Assembly: GCA_002633005.1 (NCBI GenBank)
Contig: NMRA01000322.1
Location: forward strand, 1-64,000
Direction of reading: 5' to 3'
Source: Phoronis australis
Lineage: Eukaryota > Phoronida > Phoronidae
DNA: 64,000 bases
Shown here: positions 54,301 through 60,495 of the stretch, one piece after another
Layout of the letters: each line of letters begins with the position of its first letter
How positions within the stretch are numbered: the first letter of the stretch is position 1
Notes under the pieces: generated by a model
Told to the model about the DNA's origin: nothing
What the model saw: the letters and a program-made list of their open reading frames with translations, nothing else
The model's database searches: none
Translations under genes and position numbers: made by a program

Positions 54301-55337
54301 AGTCAATCACTGACGTATGGCTTAAAAATCAGACTATTGTTTCGAGCCTTAGCACTTCGTTTTGGATGAGCAGTTTGGATTCAAGCGAACACTAACGAAT
54401 TTGCTAATGCATTTGAATCTCAATTTTTTTACGAAATCCTGGTTGTAATAGTCTGCTGTGGTCCACACGTTAGGTAAAAAAAGCCTTTGAGAACCTTTTT
54501 GGATTTCCGAATAGATATGCATTGCACGTATCATTGTTCAATTCACGTGATCTACTCAAGGAATTTTTTCAATTTTAAAGTCATCAACGAACTTTCCAAT
54601 GTCACTCATCTGACTGCCTCACAAAGGAAGCTAGATGACGTAAGGAAAGGGCAACCCCGTAAAAGTTTACTACAATGTAATGACGTGCCCATATTGTACT
54701 TCGGTAGGCAGCAATACCAATGCTACAGCCAATAACACGAATCGTACGCCAGAACCACTGAATCGACCGCTCGAACTACAACACCATATACATACAGTAG
54801 TTACACGGACGAAGATCACGCTTATACGAACTGCAATAATAATTTGTTCGAATGTATGATATTTGCTATTACAAATGACGTGATTCGTACGGTGTACGTA
54901 TGATTCAATGGTTCGAGTAGTTAATTCAGTGGCTTGGCATATGATTTGAAGTTCGTGCGTATGATTGCCTGGCATTCTGGTGTACTGTACATATATATTG
55001 CCATTGTGTAACACAGCTGTGCACGCACGGTCTTCATAACAGTAACTCGGAAACAGGGAACGGTTCTACAGTAGATGTCGGTGTGATAAATGATTGAGAG
55101 ATGACATACAATGATAACAAAATAAACTCTCTTTGATTCCCTTTTGTACTGATCAAAATTGTGAAACTATTTCATTTCAAAACTGTTATAGCTATTCGTA
55201 AAATGTACAACACTGATCTGTAAAAGTTAATTATTACCATAACAAAAAACTATTTTCCTCAACCGTTTAGGTGTTCCACTGATACCTGTCATAACCTGCA
55301 TAGCCATGGGAACATCGCATTACCAAACAGCTGAAAA
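20648..55337 (+). CDS. adhesion G-protein-coupled receptor, 14 exons found, both ends missing
   Basis: Joining 20648-21331, 23851-24001, 25029-25249, 29320-29451, 30453-30646, 31020-31163, 32329-32411, 35316-35472, 37975-38193, 45173-45212, 49960-50057, 50585-50709, 51226-51491 and 55271-55337 gives one open frame of about 860 codons. Every junction is GT-AG and phase-compatible, which is strong evidence for a single transcript. Domain order is cadherin-like repeats (1-330), EGF 1 and 2 (about 330-397), HRM-like (398-461), GAIN (462-662), GPS (663-708), then TM1 to TM4 (about 722-860). Known members of the class are cell-surface receptors that cleave themselves at the GPS and are activated by the exposed tethered peptide. 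The seven-pass part looks closest to ADGRG/ADGRD-type receptors rather than CELSR; this is judged by eye. TM5-TM7 and the N-terminal signal peptide are not found in the window. Confidence 0.9.
21332..23850 (+). other. intron of the aGPCR gene
   Basis: No other gene seen. Near 22408-22440 there is a small hairpin with arms ccccc...gaatgc and gcattc...ggggg. Short open frames around 22300-22600 and 23087-23371 have no supporting features. Confidence 0.6.
23851..24001 (+). CDS. aGPCR exon b: start of a third cadherin-like segment
   Basis: Acceptor 'gaatttcag' at 23850 and donor 'ggtaaggg' after 24001; phase 1 to phase 2. The frame starting at 23853 is fully open and reads VRQISTTTLPNGTLVCFHPP, then a tyrosine-rich stretch ending SMEIRNSNW. 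With the next exon it forms a third cadherin-sized module. The overlapping longer open frame from 23698 is in a different register and is not the receptor. Confidence 0.75.
24035..24268. mobile_element. 234-bp MITE with about 80-bp terminal inverted repeats
   Basis: The left arm (taacagct, then tattcttattaaaatgacat, aggcaaaaaattgaatttt, gggcgtcaaaagcgg) is repeated as its reverse complement at the right end with few mismatches. The core is GC-rich ('ggggcctcaccgaaaggggg'). There is no coding capacity. It lies in a receptor intron just 33 bases after exon b. A partial relative sharing the left arm only begins near 25397. Confidence 0.92.
25029..25249 (+). CDS. aGPCR exon c: end of cadherin-like module and EGF-1
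   Basis: Acceptor 'attttcag' before 25029, donor 'ggtacatg' after 25249; phase 2 to phase 1. YKITIWAHDGN is a typical last strand of a cadherin repeat (A-x-D-G). After WTRKP the EGF module begins, CQHNTCRNQGTC, then CVCAPGYAG. The sixth cysteine comes from the next exon. A partial MITE follows in the intron. Confidence 0.9.
25397..25580. mobile_element. partial relative of the 24-kb MITE
   Basis: 'ttattcttattaaaatggca' followed by 'taggtaggaacttaaatttcaggc' corresponds to the left arm of the element at 24035. A GC-rich core 'gcggggcccaccaaataatg' follows. The right arm is missing or too changed to recognise. Confidence 0.55.
26309..26467. mobile_element. foldback element, family B (26.3-kb copy)
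   Basis: It begins 'ggggcggatccaggatttt' and ends 'ccccctctaaatctgcttctg', the degraded inverse of the start. The middle contains 'gccaggatttttgccgtcagacatt' and 'ggggggccatggccccc'. The copies at 27918 and 33895 share the same landmarks. Confidence 0.75.
27065..27224. mobile_element. foldback element, family A (27.1-kb copy)
   Basis: Contains 'ttcagtgctgcgccacccat', then 'ggcagcgcaccatacggggctgc', then 'ggtgctgcgcagcccatg'. The module appears twice in tandem, suggesting a double insertion or duplication. Confidence 0.65.
27918..28088. mobile_element. foldback element, family B (27.9-kb copy)
   Basis: Runs from 'ggggaggatccaggatttta' to 'cccctcaatccgccactgc'. It shares 'agtattagc', 'gattttgtccgtaagacattcgca', 'actgccaaatgg' and 'gagggcatgcccccttgcccc' with the other copies. 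Confidence 0.78.
29320..29451 (+). CDS. aGPCR exon d: EGF-2
   Basis: Acceptor 'ttttgactcag', donor 'ggtaagttt'; phase 1 to phase 1. It closes EGF-1 (GRRC) and then encodes a complete EGF module, CDTITCLNNGTC followed by CACLRGYSGLFC. The six cysteines have normal spacing and the LNNGTC turn is typical. No Ca-binding D-x-D/N-E consensus precedes it. Confidence 0.93.
29540..30300. other. GC-rich intron block of unknown origin
   Basis: Richer in G+C than its surroundings, with open frames of 69 codons (minus, 29553-29762) and 86 codons (plus, 29764-30024). It may be a decayed inserted coding sequence, but I recognise no family and the frames do not join. Confidence 0.35.
30453..30646 (+). CDS. 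aGPCR exon e: HRM-like module
   Basis: Acceptor 'tttgttttag', donor 'aggtaaac'; phase 1 to phase 0, about 65 residues. It contains C-x4-TSIGG, then FKWSTAP, IKCP, YITREC, FWSTVSGKCPK. Four cysteines and two tryptophans are spaced as in hormone-receptor (HRM) modules that precede GAIN domains in many aGPCRs. The canonical W-P is W-S here, so the module is divergent. Two sequons (NTT) may be glycosylated. Confidence 0.82.
31020..31163 (+). CDS. aGPCR exon f: first GAIN helices
   Basis: Acceptor 'acatttcag', donor 'aggtaaaa'; phase 0 to phase 0, 48 residues. The segment starting VLSVARALTGLR and containing YKDILRTINIVEEAAE is amphipathic and helical, matching the first helices of GAIN subdomain A. 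Confidence 0.85.
32329..32411 (+). CDS. aGPCR exon g: GAIN helix
   Basis: Acceptor 'tgtctccaag', donor 'aggtatga'; phase 0 to phase 2. VARAMVDVVDDMMNVDYKTV continues the helical GAIN subdomain; aGPCRs often read 'NLLD..N' here. Frame and phase fit both neighbours. Confidence 0.82.
33177..33318. repeat. hairpin, about 40-bp arms (retroelement tail?)
   Basis: 'cttgacatatttcggtgtcg', then tttattg, and about 60 bases on caataaa, then 'cgacaccaaaacatgtcaag', form a near-perfect inverted pair. The loop contains 'catcagaagaagagaaaac'. Motifs of the form gacatgtttcgg...catcagaag occur at the ends of retroelements such as Penelope-like and other LINE types; here it could be a foldback derived from such a tail. 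Confidence 0.75.
33895..34050. mobile_element. foldback element, family B (33.9-kb copy, opposite orientation)
   Basis: Starts 'agtggcggtttcagggggga' and ends 'tcctcgatccgcc'. 'ctatttggcaattcggggatgcgaatgtctgacgg' is the reverse complement of the core of the 27.9-kb copy, so this copy is inverted. Confidence 0.75.
34427..34830 (+). pseudogene. Penelope-like retroelement fragment, C-terminus with GIY-YIG-like segment
   Basis: Three registers read through in order: FRYIGQFSAILKKHI, then KIRLAFTSFKIISLFSPKDR, then HVVY-stop-LCCCACYVGET and SNIYKHLHD, followed by LKLKEVFIEQNHP. The pattern YIG...F(S/T)SFKI.SLFS.KD...VVY.....C.CYVGET..H....SNI.KHL....LK.KE is that of the C-terminal part of Penelope-type reverse transcriptases with a linked GIY-YIG endonuclease. 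At least two frameshifts and three in-frame stops make it dead. It lies in a receptor intron in sense orientation. A family-B fragment and a cgaaacatgtcagcgaaatg motif follow downstream at 34985-35055. Confidence 0.75.
34985..35018. repeat. family B terminal fragment
   Basis: 'cccctcccccctaaatccgcc' then 'actgggga' matches the end of the family-B element; the rest is absent. Confidence 0.5.
35316..35472 (+). CDS. aGPCR exon h: GAIN helix to beta transition
   Basis: Acceptor 'tttgtccgcag', donor 'cggtacgt'; phase 2 to phase 0, about 53 residues. VRKIVEYFCQNLQLNTSQS then MKNFRVKVQNVN. The 'RM.NF.V.VQ' strand corresponds to the start of GAIN subdomain B. It contains NTS and NTT sequons. Confidence 0.87.
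36915..37526 (+). repeat. 34-bp minisatellite, about 18 copies
   Basis: The unit is tgacaagaataatcatgatg followed by atatgactgaaggg. Copies differ by a few bases and one or two are a base short. It lies in the intron between exons h and i. Because 34 is not a multiple of 3, the minus strand shows overlapping repetitive open frames; they are not genes. Confidence 0.97.
37975..38193 (+). CDS. aGPCR exon i: GAIN beta-sandwich
   Basis: Acceptor 'tttctttcag', donor 'aggtatga'; phase 0 to phase 0, 73 residues. TLVSDITIPKEAL, then ARISFVYYINSNLF, then GSIGGVRVDGLNGCVTYILR. These are the characteristic GAIN strands (IPxEAL; R.SFV.Y....LF; ...VTY.LRN) that lead directly into the GPS. Confidence 0.92.
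38410..38697 (+). repeat. left terminal inverted repeat of the 6-kb element
   Basis: Imperfect inverse of 44182-44465. It contains three tandem copies of a 19-bp unit caaaatggccgccattttt (about 38534-38588), where the right arm has two diverged copies. Confidence 0.75.
38939..43396 (-). pseudogene. element protein, PIN/FEN1-like nuclease family, frameshifted
   Basis: Four minus-strand blocks belong to one ancestral protein: 43396-43031 (N-terminal CCLCQ and YHSNC, zinc-knuckle-like), 43030-42201 (ECFLCEEEG...YHPACL, a second Cys/His site), about 42200-41467 (ETPFAVYVGLSVFAKTR, later FTTSAVDNIDHNP) and 41383-38939. They are separated by a frameshift near 43040, a TAG at 42201-42203, a frameshift near 42045 and another near 41480. 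No splice sites fit, so I read these as mutations. The 814-codon last block is intact. It shows IIDGSALIN (D426), IVFD (D469), HEEAD (557-560), KANDTDV (D584, D586) and FTGCD (D638), the order of acidic motifs in FEN1/XPG/PIN-like nucleases. It ends in a Cys-rich tail (from 778, CCQELTKCCCKKGC). I know the family as repeat-associated hypothetical proteins in many invertebrates; the nuclease fold is inference. Confidence 0.75.
44182..44465 (-). repeat. right terminal inverted repeat of the 6-kb element
   Basis: Imperfect inverse of 38410-38697, including 'gcggccatcttgaaaaatga', 'ccgccatcttggattttcag' and 'ggtgcttgtatcatcatttg'. Confidence 0.75.
45173..45212 (+). CDS. aGPCR exon j: 40-nt GPS microexon
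   Basis: Acceptor 'catcattttag', donor 'cggtacgt'; phase 0 to phase 1. It encodes AGRRYTCVYWDEY, which holds the first GPS cysteine and tryptophan (CVYWD, the usual C-V/A-F-W-D/N). Phase agrees with exons i and k, and without it the GPS would lack this half. The joined text reads NEE-AGRRYTCVYWDEY-GGRWSSDGV, as in other aGPCRs. Confidence 0.88.
48025..48174. mobile_element. foldback element, family A (48.0-kb copy)
   Basis: Begins 'catgggcggcgcagcactga' and ends 'ggtgcgccgcccatg', inverted ends of about 15 bp. The interior has 'ggggctaaaggcccctcagc' and 'ggggggctatacccccc'. The flanks ccagac and cctgac could be a diverged target duplication. The surrounding sequence is a repeat module that it interrupts. 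Confidence 0.75.
48696..49080 (+). pseudogene. second, decayed relative of the PIN/FEN1-like nuclease family
   Basis: On the + strand, TPYEEAGSIVVQQAV is followed by FSVVSDDTNVF. About 150 bases on comes HAL-stop-GCYTVACYYGVGKGSIV then KILKAGHDVSAI. These match in order the HEEAD, NDTDVVV and HAFTGCD motifs of the protein at 38939-41383, but with the VGKG extension of a different subfamily. Key acids are mutated (EEAD to EEAG, GCD to GCY), there is a stop, and the frame shifts between the two halves. It is a dead fragment in the next receptor intron, sense orientation. Confidence 0.7.
49960..50057 (+). CDS. aGPCR exon k: GPS cleavage site
   Basis: Acceptor 'acgattctag', donor 'ttggttagt' (a weak GT); phase 1 to phase 0. 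It reads GGRWSSDGVKSLTTGG then VTTTCCSKHLTSFSMLL. The HL/T tripeptide needed for self-cleavage is intact, and T-S-F-S-M-L-L is a normal tethered-agonist (Stachel) start. Two oddities: the usual 'GC' after GRWS is GV, so that cysteine is missing, and the usual C-x-C before HLT is CC. The disulphide pattern must therefore differ from textbook GPS sites. Confidence 0.92.
50585..50709 (+). CDS. aGPCR exon l: TM1
   Basis: Acceptor 'cacttgcag', donor 'aggtaaca'; phase 0 to phase 2. An acidic linker DPDPDTIISDLDD is followed by a hydrophobic segment from VILTVLSYCGCS to ITYMLFR, a typical aGPCR TM1 ending in the LITY.LF motif. Confidence 0.92.
51226..51491 (+). CDS. aGPCR exon m: TM2, TM3 and start of TM4
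   Basis: Acceptor 'tctcccgacag', donor 'gggtatgt'; phase 2 to phase 1, about 89 residues. TM2 is around ILVQLCASMLLMNMAYVI and TM3 around AAGVAVHFFVLSTFLWMAAE. The F-L-W-M-x-x-E-A-x-x-M-Y motif at the cytoplasmic end of TM3 is diagnostic for adhesion GPCRs. The Cys of TEICIAA is the TM3 end of the conserved ECL1-ECL2 disulphide. The exon stops at FAWG, the start of TM4. Confidence 0.95.
51598..51669. mobile_element. foldback element, family A (51.6-kb copy, short)
   Basis: Begins 'catgggcggtgcaccacagg' and ends 'cagtactgcgccgcctatg'; only 72 bp, with little between the ends. It lies in the intron just after exon m. Confidence 0.75.
53020..53294 (-). CDS. probable first coding exon of a minus-strand gene, acidic N-terminus
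   Basis: Reading the minus strand from an ATG at 53294, 91 codons are followed by a good donor (ctg/gtaagaat) ending in phase 2. The product starts MDPSEYSSVDEEYFERYREG, continues with an acidic serine-rich run FSDDSDVSDVEEE, a proline-rich middle, and ends LRQNVSD. The surrounding 700 bases are CpG- and GC-rich, unlike the AT-rich introns, as expected for a promoter and first exon. I cannot identify the family. The acidic/proline N-terminus and final 'N-V-x-D-W' vaguely recall P2X7-like zinc-binding repeat proteins, but the Cys-rich part is not seen. It lies inside a receptor intron on the opposite strand. Confidence 0.4.
54130..54210 (+). repeat. two-copy tandem repeat
   Basis: 'gccacaggtgtcataaagtgaccgc' followed by 'gccacagttgccataaagtgaccgc', about 42 bp apart. 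Confidence 0.8.
55271..55337 (+). CDS. aGPCR exon n: TM4
   Basis: Acceptor 'caaccgtttag', donor 'aagtgagt'; phase 1 to phase 2. It reads VPLIPVITCIAMGTSHYQTA and completes TM4 after FAWG of exon m (CAFAWG-VPLIPVI, compare the GWG.P..VV pattern of the class). The next exon should begin with the ECL2 C-W motif, but none is found downstream in the window. Confidence 0.88.
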
Positions 55338-56623
55338 GTGAGTATTGTTTTCTTAAAAATATTTTATCGTTTAGGTCGTAAATGAGTTGTGATTCCTATG
55401 GTAGACTGCACTACGTCGCCGACGTTAATTCCAGTTTTAGACTTAAATAGCTAGGCTACCTTCGTAATCAAGGATTTCAGATCACACAGTGGAGTGCTGT
55501 GATCGTCAATAATGGACCTAGTAAACAGTTATGTAAGACATTTTATTCTTAATTTGATCCTTAATCCCATGGTATAATATGAGCGAGAAAGGTGATTTTC
55601 TGAGATGAGCGTAAGCGCAGAATCAAGCTTGCCTGGCCCACACGGTCGCAACGTGAATCTTTCCTGGGCGAGCTACATGGAAATTCTATTCAATAAACGC
55701 GATATTGATTTATTAGTGTAAACAGATAAAATCTATGATCTGATCTTTGGCAATTTATAATGAAATCTAGTCATAAGCAAGAGCGCGACTCAGTAATCAG
55801 AGGTAAAACAGGTGAAAATAGGTGATTGGAAAGTGAGCAGGAACAGAACCTGTAAGATTTTGTCAAGAAAGTAATAAACATAAGCTAGATCTGCTGAACA
55901 AGAGGTAGGAGCAAAAATGGGGAGCGATCCTCAACCAAGAGGCTGGGAGCGGAGATAGCTTTCTTTCCCCAATATTCCAGGTGTTAATATCAATTAATAA
56001 ACAGTGAATTATTAAGACTTTCAGCGCATAAACTTTTGTTTTAAAGTATGACTGAAAAAATAACAGACTCTTAACCCCCAACCATCAAATATTTCCTTGT
56101 ACGTCAATGTCCAAAAACTGCGCTCTTACCCCATCCAAACAGTTTGTTTCGAAAATTCACACCGCACGACATTGTACATTCAAGCAGGGGGGTCTGTGCC
56201 CAGTTACATGAAACGGTCCCAAATATCGACTCAACAGCGCCAGATCTAGGATTTTTTAAGAAGGGTGGCCCAAGTTGAAAATTGTAGCTTTGACATCACT
56301 AAAATCGAGGAAAAATGGGGAATCCGAACCCTTTGACAAAGGATCTGCCTGTGCTTAACTGTGTTGCTTAACTTTTTTGCTTATTTGTTTTCGTTCTTTA
56401 CTCACATTTTTTATATTTTTGTTATTTCATCTTTATTATGAGCTCCTCTTTTGACTTGTGAAGCTTTCTAATAATGTAACTAAAACCTGAGCCTTTAATT
56501 CAGTCAAAATATTTAGGGACTCAGTCTTTAAATTAGGCGCGTTGCATGAAACATCCCTAGTTATCTTCGATTGCATTGAGGATTCAACGTAGAAAACTCA
56601 CAAATAAGCAGTAGTCTTAAGTG
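55338..56623. other. non-coding stretch; expected TM5-TM7 exons not found
   Basis: I looked on the + strand for a phase-2 acceptor followed by an ECL2 CW motif or TM5-TM7 signatures and found none. A family-B-like fragment 'cagatctaggattttttaag' lies near 56242, and the weak direct repeat of 3650 at 56400-56540. Confidence 0.5.
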
Positions 56624-56915
56624 AAAAACCGGACAATCGCCACACAAATAAAAAAATTCATGTTCAATTCAACGTTTCGTCTATTCATTAGACATCATCT
56701 GGATCATATTGACAACAATTTAGAACAAGAAGTGCCAACATACAGCTCAGGTAACATCCATAAAGTAAAGTGTAAGATACAGGGAATATGGTCAGTAGCT
56801 GGTCATCACCATAGTTGCAGGGTCACTGAGCTCTACATGTTATTCAGAGAATCAGTGGCATACTGGTTCTGAATGACCAATGACTCTTTATTTGTGCGGC
56901 AATCGTCCGGTTTTT
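56624..56915. mobile_element. 292-bp MITE with 27-bp terminal inverted repeats
   Basis: The ends aaaaaccggacaatcgccac plus acaaata and tatttgtgcggcaatcgtcc plus ggttttt are inverted copies with one mismatch. The interior, with 'cgtttcgtctattcattagacatcatctgg', has no credible gene; the 83-codon open frame is just the element read through. TTAA occurs at both edges (56617 and 56914) but a clean duplication cannot be claimed. Confidence 0.88.
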
Positions 56916-56947
56916 AATCTTATTGTGGCCGTAAACTGATTTAATTA

Positions 56948-58112
56948 GTGGAGTCGCTATTTGGGACTGATTCACTGGACCCCCGGCATCCGTGCCCGAT
57001 GGTCTATGATATGGGTAGCGAATTGAGGTGGGTTGTGGTGAATGAAATTGGATTCAAAAGGGGTAGGGGTTGAAAACCAGCAAGAAATGGAATTCGTGCC
57101 TGGAGCGCAAGAAACCTGCCTTGTATGCCCACATAAAACAGCCTCTCATAAACCATTCACATTTTTTAAAATCAACTATCAACAATTAGTTAAAGCATAT
57201 TCAGCCTACATTGGAAGGTAAAAGTGGCCAACTTCAAAGTGAATAACATGAAGATACCTTATTTCCTGACTTGATGTTTTAAGACCGGTGCCAAAACAAA
57301 AATCTAAACAAACGACATCACCACTGAGCCTGGGTGTAACAGAGTTCCCAACGTAGTACAAATACTACCAAAGTAACTACCGATGTAAGACTCAATGTGC
57401 TTTTAAAAGAACACTTCCTTAGACACTTCTTATGAAAAATTATTATGCAGGTTACCAAACCATACAATTATTATTAATTATGCACTGAAATCCATACCAT
57501 GATCATCTGATTTAGATTATTGACCAACGACAGCCATGTTGGCTGCATGAGATCACCAGAAATAATTTAAATAAGTAACAGCGGATAAATATTAAACAAT
57601 GAATAAATAAGTAAATATAAATAAATAAATTATAACAAATCAAGAATAAAGAATAGGTAAAAACAAATATTTGATAATATAACAATTATAAATTAATAAA
57701 TAAATAGTATAGTAAATATTATTATCTTAGATCTGAATGTATTAAACTGCAGAAAGAAATGAAATGAAAGAAAGTAAGTAGAAGCATCAATGGGAATAGA
57801 ATAAACTAATCAGTCGTTCCCAAAATGATGCAAACAATTTACCATAATTTTCTACATAAGCGATCAAATTGAGTTCAAATCGCCCAGTTCATCACTGGTT
57901 AACTGGCAGCAGTCACGTAATCATCCTTTTAATTTGTTTCAATCGGGAACATCATCTTTCGTAATCAGTCGGGAAGCAAAAAAGCGTAAGTCACGAATTT
58001 TCAATTAATAGTTGCTGCAGCGGCAGACATTGCAAAGCGCACCATTGCTTTTTACCGACTGGAACCGTCATACATGTATCTTGCCATATTTGCTTATTGC
58101 ACACACGCCCTC
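56948..58112 (-). repeat. 1.2-kb dispersed repeat, copy B (inverted relative to 2018-3240)
   Basis: Reverse complement of 2018-3240, including the 'gtcagtggtaactg'-like start region, AT-rich core (57580-57730), 'gaatgtattaaactgcagaaag' and 'gcaagatacatgtatgacgg'-side landmarks. The boundaries fall at 'gtggagtcgctattt' and 'cacacacgccctctagacg'. No coding content. Confidence 0.85.
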
Positions 58113-60235
58113 TAGACGTCTCTACGGTCCATGAAACAGCAATGGCCTCCAGTGGCCGTCCAGTGCGATTTCGCTTGCTGGTTTGTTTCCCTCTCTACGG
58201 ACTCTGGTATCACTCCGGTTAAGGAGAAAACAGTGATTTTAAGTGCGCAAACACACGCACCTTAAACGAAACAACGACCTCATTTGACCAACTAGTCGTG
58301 AATAAGTCGAGCTATAGTAAACATATTACTACGCCAAACACGGAAATCATAACCTCATGATCCTGTTGTATTTTGTCAATATAAACAAATAAATTAGTTA
58401 TTAGGTATAGAAAGTTTTGTATTACGATATCCTTTTGTTAATTCAATGAAATTTTACAAAGTTTTTCTCTTCTTTAACCCAACGCTTGTTCTGATCGTCT
58501 GCTCAACCTAATGCCTGTCCGGTAGTCCAAGTAGCAGAAGATTAATGGAAATGCGCGTCTTAAAATAGTTCATGTGATATGTACGCCTTCGTTTAAATCG
58601 GCTTCCATATCACGTACCTCCATACTATCACGTACGTTATACAACATAAATTTCTCCCGCCTGGCCTAACACTCTCCAAATGGAGGGTCCAACTCTCCAA
58701 GAAATAACAATTTTCAACATCCATGGTGCTTGTTAATTAGTGTGTTCAAGCGTAATAACTAGCAGTGTTTTGAACAGCCGTGATTTGTCGTTTTCATTCT
58801 TTTGCCGGGCTGTTTTCATTGGACAAAGGAGACAAAGACAATAGATTTTGATGATTGCAATACGATAATTATTGTGTAAATTAGCGTCAACGTGGTTGTG
58901 TAGAAGCCTTGTGGTTGGAGCACTAAATTATCAGAGAGATATCCTTAACGGACAGCGAAATGAACGGTACGTGACGCTGTTGTCATCTTAGTAAGGTAGC
59001 GTTGATGCATCATGTGCAGGCTAAGATTTTTTAATGTGACAATTTGGGAGCATTTTTATGCGCTAATTGACATAAAACTTATTTCCTATTCGACTGGAGA
59101 TTATTCTAGAAAATATAAGCACCTATTAGCTATGACACTGCTCTTTGATTGTTGACGATAACAGTGGCCCCAGGCAATAACTTTGATGGGACTGAAGTTG
59201 ACCGTTCATACTGCCCCGCAGCGTCGACGCGCCACTGTTAAATCCACCTGTTTGCTGCGAAGTTAACTGGCAAAGTTAACCAGGACCGAAGTTATCTGTT
59301 CATACTAACCGCAACTCCCCAAATCATCGACGCGTCGACGTTAGTGTGAAAGGATGTATCAAACATCCAGTTTGATTTTAGTTTGTTTGGAGAAAAACGA
59401 TATGTCTAAACTGGACCTTAAATAGTATGAGTAGCTTGGTGTTCTATGACATCAACGTAATATACATGTACATTGAGTATACACAATCTTCAAGGAATCC
59501 ACCTGCGCTTGCTGTCACAGTTTTTTAAAATATCTAATTGATCTTGTCTAGTCGTTTATAGATATTAGAATTGACGTTTTTGTGTAACAAAAGTACCTGA
59601 CTTATCTGAAATAATCTGATGGCTTTCTCCTTTGCACTTATGTACAACTTATACCAACCGAATAAGGATTTAAGCTGGTGTCAAAAAGATCGGGATCGCA
59701 CGACTCACCCCCGAAGTTCGTCGCGGGGGATCCGATTGATGCGACCTTCGTACGAAGTACGTACGTAATTCACGCGTCCTAACAGTCATATATCGCTTCA
59801 AAATGTGGATTTAGCTTTCAAAGTTGAATGTCTAAGACGACTGTTGATCACACTTTACATCGTCTCACTCCAACACCATCGGGAGGATAACACGTATTTC
59901 GTCAGCTGGAACATTAATGGTGGCTATAATATCTTACAACTATATAATTACATGTACGCCCTTGTTGGGTACATTAAGCGACTGATTGGTCATTGATCTT
60001 CAAGAGATAATTTCATGCCTCCGTAAAATGTTGTTTAGACTTGACGCTCTACATGGATATATAAATGGCTTGTTTCTATAGACAGGTTCGAGTAGTTGTT
60101 AACTCGTTCAGTTTAACAGAATAAAAAATATCTGTTAGAGTTGATTCAACGAGAAATTCATTGTATAATTGCTGACGAGGAAACGGTCTCGTTTCAACTG
60201 AAATTTTGGGAGTACGTTTGAAGGATAAAAGAGGA
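58113..60235. other. non-coding stretch
   Basis: No supported gene. Two related segments, 'gaagttgaccgttcatactgcc' near 59191 and 'gaagttatctgttcatactaac' near 59288, are associated with gcgtcgacgcg and cgacgcgtcgacg palindromes. The 63-codon frame at 59805 has no supporting features. Confidence 0.5.
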
Positions 60236-60307
60236 GGCAGTGGGACTTAGTGTGATAGGTGCCCGCTTTTTTACTCGAGGTCGTGGGTTCGAGTCCCGCC
60301 GCTGGCT
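60236..60307 (+). tRNA. tRNA-like sequence, probable pseudogene or SINE head (TTT at the anticodon place)
   Basis: 72 nt fold roughly as a tRNA. Acceptor ggcagtg pairs with cgctggc with one mismatch and one wobble; the D stem actt/aggt is paired; the T arm gtggg-ttcgagt-cccgc is perfect and contains the B box. The anticodon stem cccgc/ctcga is mostly unpaired although the loop tttttta would place TTT (Lys) at the anticodon. The broken stem argues against a working tRNA. Confidence 0.4.
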
Positions 60308-60385
60308 CTTACTGCTAAGCCCTTGAATCAGGTTTCTAGCTTCTCAGCTCGGTTTTAAGTATATATAAGCACAAAACTGGTTCCA

Positions 60386-60495
60386 NNNNNNNNNNNNNNN
60401 NNNNNNNNNNNNNNNNNNNNNNNNNNNNNNNNNNNNNNNNNNNNNNNNNNNNNNNNNNNNNNNNNNNNNNNNNNNNNNNNNNNNNNNNNNNNNNN
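60386..60495. other. assembly gap (110 N)
   Basis: Run of N; missing receptor exons could be hidden here, though the true gap length is unknown. Confidence 1.
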
